A stretch of 54,394 nt of DNA from Salipiger bermudensis (GTDB lineage Bacteria > Pseudomonadota > Alphaproteobacteria > Rhodobacterales > Rhodobacteraceae): contig NZ_JAHVIA010000013.1 of the NCBI RefSeq assembly GCF_019801965.1, forward strand, positions 1-54,394, in the 5' to 3' direction. The notes below the pieces were generated by a model that saw only the letters and a program-made list of their open reading frames with translations, did no database searches and was not told the DNA's origin. Made by a program: the position numbers and the translations under genes. Shown piece by piece: positions 50,736 to 54,394 of this stretch (its first letter is position 1; the number at the start of each line of letters is the position of its first letter).

Positions 50736-52256
50736 TCAGCAGCACTCGTCGCGGAAGTGGCGCGCCTCGCCGCGTCCGGTGCGCCGCCGCAGGCCACGCG
50801 AGATCCGGTCGACCGCGGCGGTGAGCAGGCCGGTCACCAGCAGAAGCACCAGCGCCCGGTCAAGCCGCAGCTCGGCCAGTGCGCTGTCGATGTAGAAGCC
50901 CAGCGTGGCGATGCCCAAGAGGCCCATCACCGCTGTCTCGCGCAGGATGATCTCCCAGCGATAGAGGCAGAGCGCGATGAACGGCCCCGAGAGCCTCGGC
51001 GCCAGCTCCCAGCCCCAGAGCGTCAGCCCGCGCGGCGCGTCGCGGCGCAGGCTTGGCAGGATCTCCTCGCCCTCGCGGCCCAGCAGATGCGCGATGATTG
51101 CGCCGTTGTGCAGCGCCAGCGCAAGGATCGCTGGCAGCATCGAGGGCCCGAAGACCTGCAGGAAGAGATAGGCCAGCATGTATTCCGGGAAGCTGCGCAG
51201 GATCACCAGCCCGAGGTGCCCCACCATCCGCCCCGCCCGCGAGGTCACCCGCGGCACGATCAGCCCGAACCCCGCGAAGGCCAGCGCGCCCGTCAGCGCC
51301 AGCGCGATCTGCGCCACCAGCACCGTGGCGATGATTCCGGGCAGCGCCTCGCTCACAAGCAGCGGGCGCAGCCACTCCCAGAGCGCCGCCCCGTCCCAGC
51401 CGTCGCGCAGCGGTGCCGGGACGATATCCTGCGTGAGAAAGCGCATCAGCGCGCCAGAGCCCATCGGCGGGCTCTTGATCAGCGACAGCGTGACGACCGA
51501 GGCCAGCAGCCAGAGCGGCGCCAGCGCCGGGCGCATCCAGAGCCGGATCGTGGCGATCAGCACCACGTAGCAGATCATGATTGCCGAGGCCGCGCCGTAA
51601 TCGCCAAGCCGGAAGAAGCTGTCGAGCTGGAAGCCCAGCGTCGGCAGGCCGACGAAGCCAAGCACGGCGCTCGCCCTCATGCCGCATTCGAGCCGGTAGA
51701 GCGTGTAATGCTTCATCACCGCAAGCGCGAGCGGCGCGCGGGCATAGAGAAAGCGCGACAGCGCGTCGGTGCCGCGGGGCAAGACCTGCGCCGGGCGCGG
51801 GTCGGCCTCGTCGAGCTGTTCGGAGAAGACCTTGGCGAAGATCCCGGCATAGGGCAGGGCGATTGCCAGCACGCCGGTCATCGGCGCAATGCCCATCACC
51901 TGCATCAGCATCAACGCCCAGAACAGCTCGTGCACCGAGCGCAGCGCGATGCAGAGCCAGCGCACCCCGCGCAGATGGTAGAACGGCGCCAGCACCAGCC
52001 CCGCCGAGGCACCGGCGGCGACGCCGGCCACCGCGAAGGCCACCGTCAGCCAGATGGCGCGGCCGATCTGCTCGACGGCGGAGAAATCGGGGCGCAGGAA
52101 ACCCGAGAACATCCGCGCCAGCGCCGCACCGGCATCGTGGCTGCCGAGGCTCAGGTCGGCAAAGGGCAGCGCCAGCAGCGCCAGCGCAAGGAACAGCGTC
52201 AGGACCCGCGGCCGGGTCCAGCGCTCAGCCTGCGTAGAGCGCGGCAATCTCGGCAT
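50736..52256 (-). CDS. Fused two-domain PhnE-type ABC permease
   Basis: A 506-residue permease built from two PhnE-like halves (about 1-250 and 251-506), each with the EAA-like loop (half one ASAVLGFVGLPTLGFQLDS; half two ETAVMGLLGIATLGFYIDS). The near repeat GLPTLGFQLDS/GIATLGFYIDS shows the internal duplication directly. It likely forms the full membrane channel alone. It overlaps the ATPase gene by 32 bases. The transported ion could be phosphonate, phosphite, or selenate-like according to the linked receptor. Confidence 0.8.
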   Translation of the reverse strand: MPRLPRSTQAERWTRPRVLTLFLALALLALPFADLSLGSHDAGAALARMFSGFLRPDFSAVEQIGRAIWLTVAFAVAGVAAGASAGLVLAPFYHLRGVRWLCIALRSVHELFWALMLMQVMGIAPMTGVLAIALPYAGIFAKVFSEQLDEADPRPAQVLPRGTDALSRFLYARAPLALAVMKHYTLYRLECGMRASAVLGFVGLPTLGFQLDSFFRLGDYGAASAIMICYVVLIATIRLWMRPALAPLWLLASVVTLSLIKSPPMGSGALMRFLTQDIVPAPLRDGWDGAALWEWLRPLLVSEALPGIIATVLVAQIALALTGALAFAGFGLIVPRVTSRAGRMVGHLGLVILRSFPEYMLAYLFLQVFGPSMLPAILALALHNGAIIAHLLGREGEEILPSLRRDAPRGLTLWGWELAPRLSGPFIALCLYRWEIILRETAVMGLLGIATLGFYIDSALAELRLDRALVLLLVTGLLTAAVDRISRGLRRRTGRGEARHFRDECC

Positions 52257-52887
52257 CGCTCAGATCCCCTGGGGCGGCGTCAAACAGGATGGCTCCGCGG
52301 CGGATGCCCACCAGCCGCGTGGCGAAGCGGCGCGCCAGCGTCACGTCATGCAGCGCCAGCATCGCGGTCTCGAACCGCGCCTGGGCCTGCTCGAGCAACA
52401 CGCCGGCCTGCGTCTCGTCGACCGCCGAGACCGGCTCATCGCCAATCAGCACGGAGCCGCCGCGCCACCAGGCCCGCGCCAGCGCCACGCGCTGCTTCTG
52501 CCCGCCAGACAGCGCATGCACCGGGCGGTCGATCTCGTCGGAAAGCCCCACCGCCGCCAGGACCTCGGCCACGCCGGCGCGATCGTGTGCCCGCACTCTT
52601 AGCAGGTTGGTGAGGTTGTAGAGCGCCCCGTGATCGTCGAGGCGCCCCATCAGCACGTTGCGCAGCACCGACAGCTGCGGCACCAGCGCGTGATCCTGCG
52701 GCACGAGCGCCACGCGATGCGCCGGCGCCAGCCGGTCATGCACCGCGTTCAGCAGCGTGGACTTGCCCGCGCCGCTGCGGCCGAGCAGCACGACGCGCTC
52801 GCCCGGGGCAAGCGCGAAGCTCACCTCGGGCAGAACCGCCCTGCGCCCGTAGCCGAGCGTCTCGTTGTCGAGGATCGTCAGGCTCAT
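52225..52887 (-). CDS. ABC transporter ATPase, PhnC-type
   Basis: A 220-residue ATPase. Walker A LLGRSGAGKSTLLNAV, signature ALSGGQKQRVALARAWW, Walker B SVLIGDEPVSAVDE and H-loop LALHDVTLAR. PhnC-like in its RNVLMGRL and TNLLRVRAHDRAGVAEVLAAVGL segments. Its start overlaps the stop of the receptor gene by ATGA. Confidence 0.85.
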   Translation of the reverse strand: MSLTILDNETLGYGRRAVLPEVSFALAPGERVVLLGRSGAGKSTLLNAVHDRLAPAHRVALVPQDHALVPQLSVLRNVLMGRLDDHGALYNLTNLLRVRAHDRAGVAEVLAAVGLSDEIDRPVHALSGGQKQRVALARAWWRGGSVLIGDEPVSAVDETQAGVLLEQAQARFETAMLALHDVTLARRFATRLVGIRRGAILFDAAPGDLSDAEIAALYAG

Positions 52888-53741
52888 TCGATCAGGCCGA
52901 GCTCCTTGGCGGTGTCCTCGATCGGCTGGAAGTCCTCGTTGGCGGCGGGGATGAAGGCCTCGCGCGGGAAGGTTGCCAGCAGCTCGGGATCGTCCATGCC
53001 GATCAGCGCCGCCTGAACCTTGTCGGCAAAGCCCTCGCCGAAGCGCGCATCGACATCGCCGCGGATGGTCCAGTTGTAGTCGGGGTAGGGCGGGGTCTGC
53101 CAGATCACCTTGGCGGTCTCGACCTCGGGCGCGCCTTCCTCGACGGCCTTGTCATAGACGGCGAAGTTCAGCGCTCCGATCTGCCAAGCGCCGGAGGCCA
53201 CCAGCCGCAGGGTCTGCGAGTGATCGCCGGAGAAGCCCACGCGGTCGAAGAACGCCTCGGGCGCCTCGCCGGTCTCTTCGCGAATCCAGTATTCCGGCAT
53301 CAGGCGACCGGAGGTCGAGGTCTTGGCGCCGAAGGTGAAGGACATGCCCTTCGCGTCTTCCGGGAAGGTTTCCGACGGTTCGAGCCCGGTCTCGGTATTG
53401 GCGATGAAGTAGCTCACGAAGATCGGGTCTTCCTTGCCCTGCGCGATGGCGCGGGCCTCCGGCACGGCGAGCCGGGCCTGAACGCCGGTCAGGCCGCCGA
53501 ACCAGGCGAGCTGGATCTGGTCATTGCGAAAGGCGGTGACCGAGGTGGCGTAGCTCTTCACCGGCACGAATTCGACATCGACGCCGAGCTCGCCCTCGAG
53601 ATAGTCAGCGACCTTGGAGAAGCGCTCGACCAGCCGGGTCTCGTCCTCGTCGGGGATGGCGGAGAAATACAGCGTCTGGGCCGAGGCGCCGAGCGCGGTC
53701 GTGAGGGAGAGCGCGAGGGCGAGGGAGGCGGTACGGATCAT
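52884..53741 (-). CDS. PhnD-type substrate-binding protein (phosphonate or selenate-like)
   Basis: A 285-residue periplasmic receptor with a signal peptide (MIRTASLALALSLTTALGASAQ). Family features include FSAIPDEDETRLVERFSKVADYLE, VPVKSYATSVTAFRNDQIQLAWFGGLTGVQAR, TFGAKTSTSGRLMPEYW and PPYPDYNWTIRGDVD. This pattern resembles what I recall of receptors annotated as putative selenate transporters, a branch of PhnD. No phn C-P lyase or ptx genes are nearby. First gene of the receptor-ATPase-permease operon. Confidence 0.8.
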   Translation of the reverse strand: MIRTASLALALSLTTALGASAQTLYFSAIPDEDETRLVERFSKVADYLEGELGVDVEFVPVKSYATSVTAFRNDQIQLAWFGGLTGVQARLAVPEARAIAQGKEDPIFVSYFIANTETGLEPSETFPEDAKGMSFTFGAKTSTSGRLMPEYWIREETGEAPEAFFDRVGFSGDHSQTLRLVASGAWQIGALNFAVYDKAVEEGAPEVETAKVIWQTPPYPDYNWTIRGDVDARFGEGFADKVQAALIGMDDPELLATFPREAFIPAANEDFQPIEDTAKELGLIE

Positions 53742-54336
53742 CGAACGGGTTCCGGGTCTGTTGTCAGGAGGGGGCCCTGGGGCACCTGCCGGTTGCCTGC
53801 GAGTTTTCCGGCAAAAATGCAAGCGACCTTGCCCGCTGCGCAGCTGATCCGAAGGCGCGGCACGGGCGCTCGGGGGCGCTCCCGAGCCCCCGGATGTGGC
53901 CCGGATCGGAGGGGCGAAACGCGCGCTCCGAATGAGCCCCATATATACTGTGTTTCCGTGTCGCGAAGGGAGCGGTGATTTCGGGGATGAAATGGGGGTG
54001 TCGGCGCCGGACGGCGACTCGCAGCAGTTTCGCGCGAGAGCCCTGGGCGACGGATCGGCGCGAGTCGGGGCGAGTCAGCCGCTTCGAGCACCGGTGACTC
54101 GCCGTCGAAAAGAGGCACGAGTCGGGGCCTTTTGTGGTTCGGAATGTTAGCGACCCCAATATGTAGATCCGAGTCCGCTCCGGTCCGCCTCTCTGACGAC
54201 TCGGGGGTTGTGTCTTGCCCTTGGGTCAGGGCGGTTTTGGGTGGTTGTCTTTCAGAAAATCGCGTTTCTAAATCGTTGTATTTATTATATTTTGCTAGTG
54301 ATTTTGGAAAATCATGACGTTTTCCTAAAAAAGGGG
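53742..54336. other. Gene-free right-hand intergenic region
   Basis: Nearly 600 bases without a credible gene. The first part is GC-rich leader of the receptor operon. Bases 54016-54203 carry a strong cluster of GANTC sites. From about 54236 the sequence becomes notably AT-rich, leading into a probable rRNA-type promoter. Confidence 0.55.
54016..54203. repeat. Cluster of seven CGAGTC/GACTCG (GANTC) sites
   Basis: The hexamer CGAGTC or its complement occurs at 54016, 54061, 54071, 54096, 54118, 54170 and 54198. Each contains GANTC, the site methylated by the alphaproteobacterial cell-cycle methyltransferase CcrM. About 0.7 GANTC would be expected in 188 bases with even base use. The spacing is irregular and no longer repeat unit is shared by all. 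Confidence 0.6.
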
Positions 54337-54394
54337 TTGCGGGTGTTGGGAGGTATCCGTAAAAGCCCCTTCACCGGCGGCGCTGAGGCGCACG
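54337..54394 (+). promoter_or_regulatory. Probable rRNA-operon promoter at the window edge
   Basis: TTGCGG (54337-54342), a 17-base spacer and TAAAAG (54360-54365) form a sigma-70-type promoter, preceded by a long AT-rich stretch (54236-54332) suited to be an UP element. The downstream bases (CCCCTTCACCGGCGGCGCTGAGGCGCACG region) resemble leader DNA seen ahead of 16S rRNA genes in the Rhodobacterales. The rRNA itself would lie outside the window; this call depends on that resemblance. Confidence 0.45.

Noticed and set aside
1-54394. CRISPR arrays, IS transposases, prophage genes and complete tRNA genes
   Set aside because: I found no regularly spaced repeats, transposase motifs or intact tRNA cloverleaf in the window.

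Overview
The window is high-GC alphaproteobacterial chromosome. The pcaQ-pcaDCHG layout, the PobR/pobA pair, TRAP transporters, cyoABCD with SURF1 and glucan (opg) genes all suggest a Roseobacter-group member of the Rhodobacterales. This is an inference from gene content, because no complete rRNA or tRNA gene lies inside the window. The first ~3.5 kb is looser, less GC-rich and gene-poor, and ends at what looks like the 3' stub of an initiator tRNA. It may be the edge of an integrated island.

Layout. 1-3.5 kb: a small secreted Cys-rich protein, a HExxH metallopeptidase and a membrane protein. 3.9-6.8 kb: a tadG-tadE-tadE-like pilus pseudopilin operon. 7.1-13 kb: a secreted small protein, DoxX, a Tat-exported VOC/CatE-like protein, a convergent FtsX-type ABC exporter with a DUF3299-like periplasmic partner (possibly zinc-related), and alkaline phosphatase. 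13.5-22.9 kb: a nine-gene minus-strand operon for hydroxycinnamate uptake and CoA-dependent side-chain removal, in transcription order marR, dctPQM, SDR, enoyl-CoA hydratase, feruloyl/coumaroyl-CoA synthetase, amidohydrolase, acyl-CoA dehydrogenase. 23.1-30.8 kb: a second MarR gene, then livKHMGF plus an aromatic aldehyde dehydrogenase, with a divergent AraC regulator. 30.8-39.2 kb: pcaQ, pcaDCHG plus a beta-keto acid cleavage enzyme, pobR/pobA and a detached pcaB. 39.3-44.1 kb: glucan biosynthesis (opgG, a 55-codon gene, opgH, opgC). 44.4-49.4 kb: SURF1 and cyoABCD. 49.8-50.7 kb: htpX. 50.7-53.7 kb: a PhnDCE-type ABC importer with a fused double permease. 53.7-54.4 kb: no gene; it holds a dense cluster of GANTC sites and, at the very edge, an rRNA-type promoter.

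How the parts fit. From 13.5 to 39.2 kb the genes form an almost uninterrupted catabolic funnel. p-Coumarate enters (TRAP), is activated to its CoA thioester, hydrated, oxidised and cleaved to 4-hydroxybenzoate. PobA makes protocatechuate, and PcaHG, PcaB, PcaC and PcaD take it to beta-ketoadipate. No pcaIJ or pcaF is present. A beta-keto acid cleavage enzyme sits directly after pcaG and could finish the route as succinyl-CoA plus acetoacetate. The same upper enzymes would turn ferulate into vanillate, but no vanillate demethylase is in the window. Several regulator-adjacent palindromes (two MarR, PobR, AraC, a PcaQ-like site) are consistent with substrate-responsive control.

Non-coding structure worth attention: a 13-nt tRNA-like 3' end next to a strong hairpin; a dispersed ~38-bp repeat present in two copies, one of them inside a MITE-like inverted-repeat element after the keto-acid cleavage gene; and seven CGAGTC/GACTCG hexamers within 190 bp near the right end.
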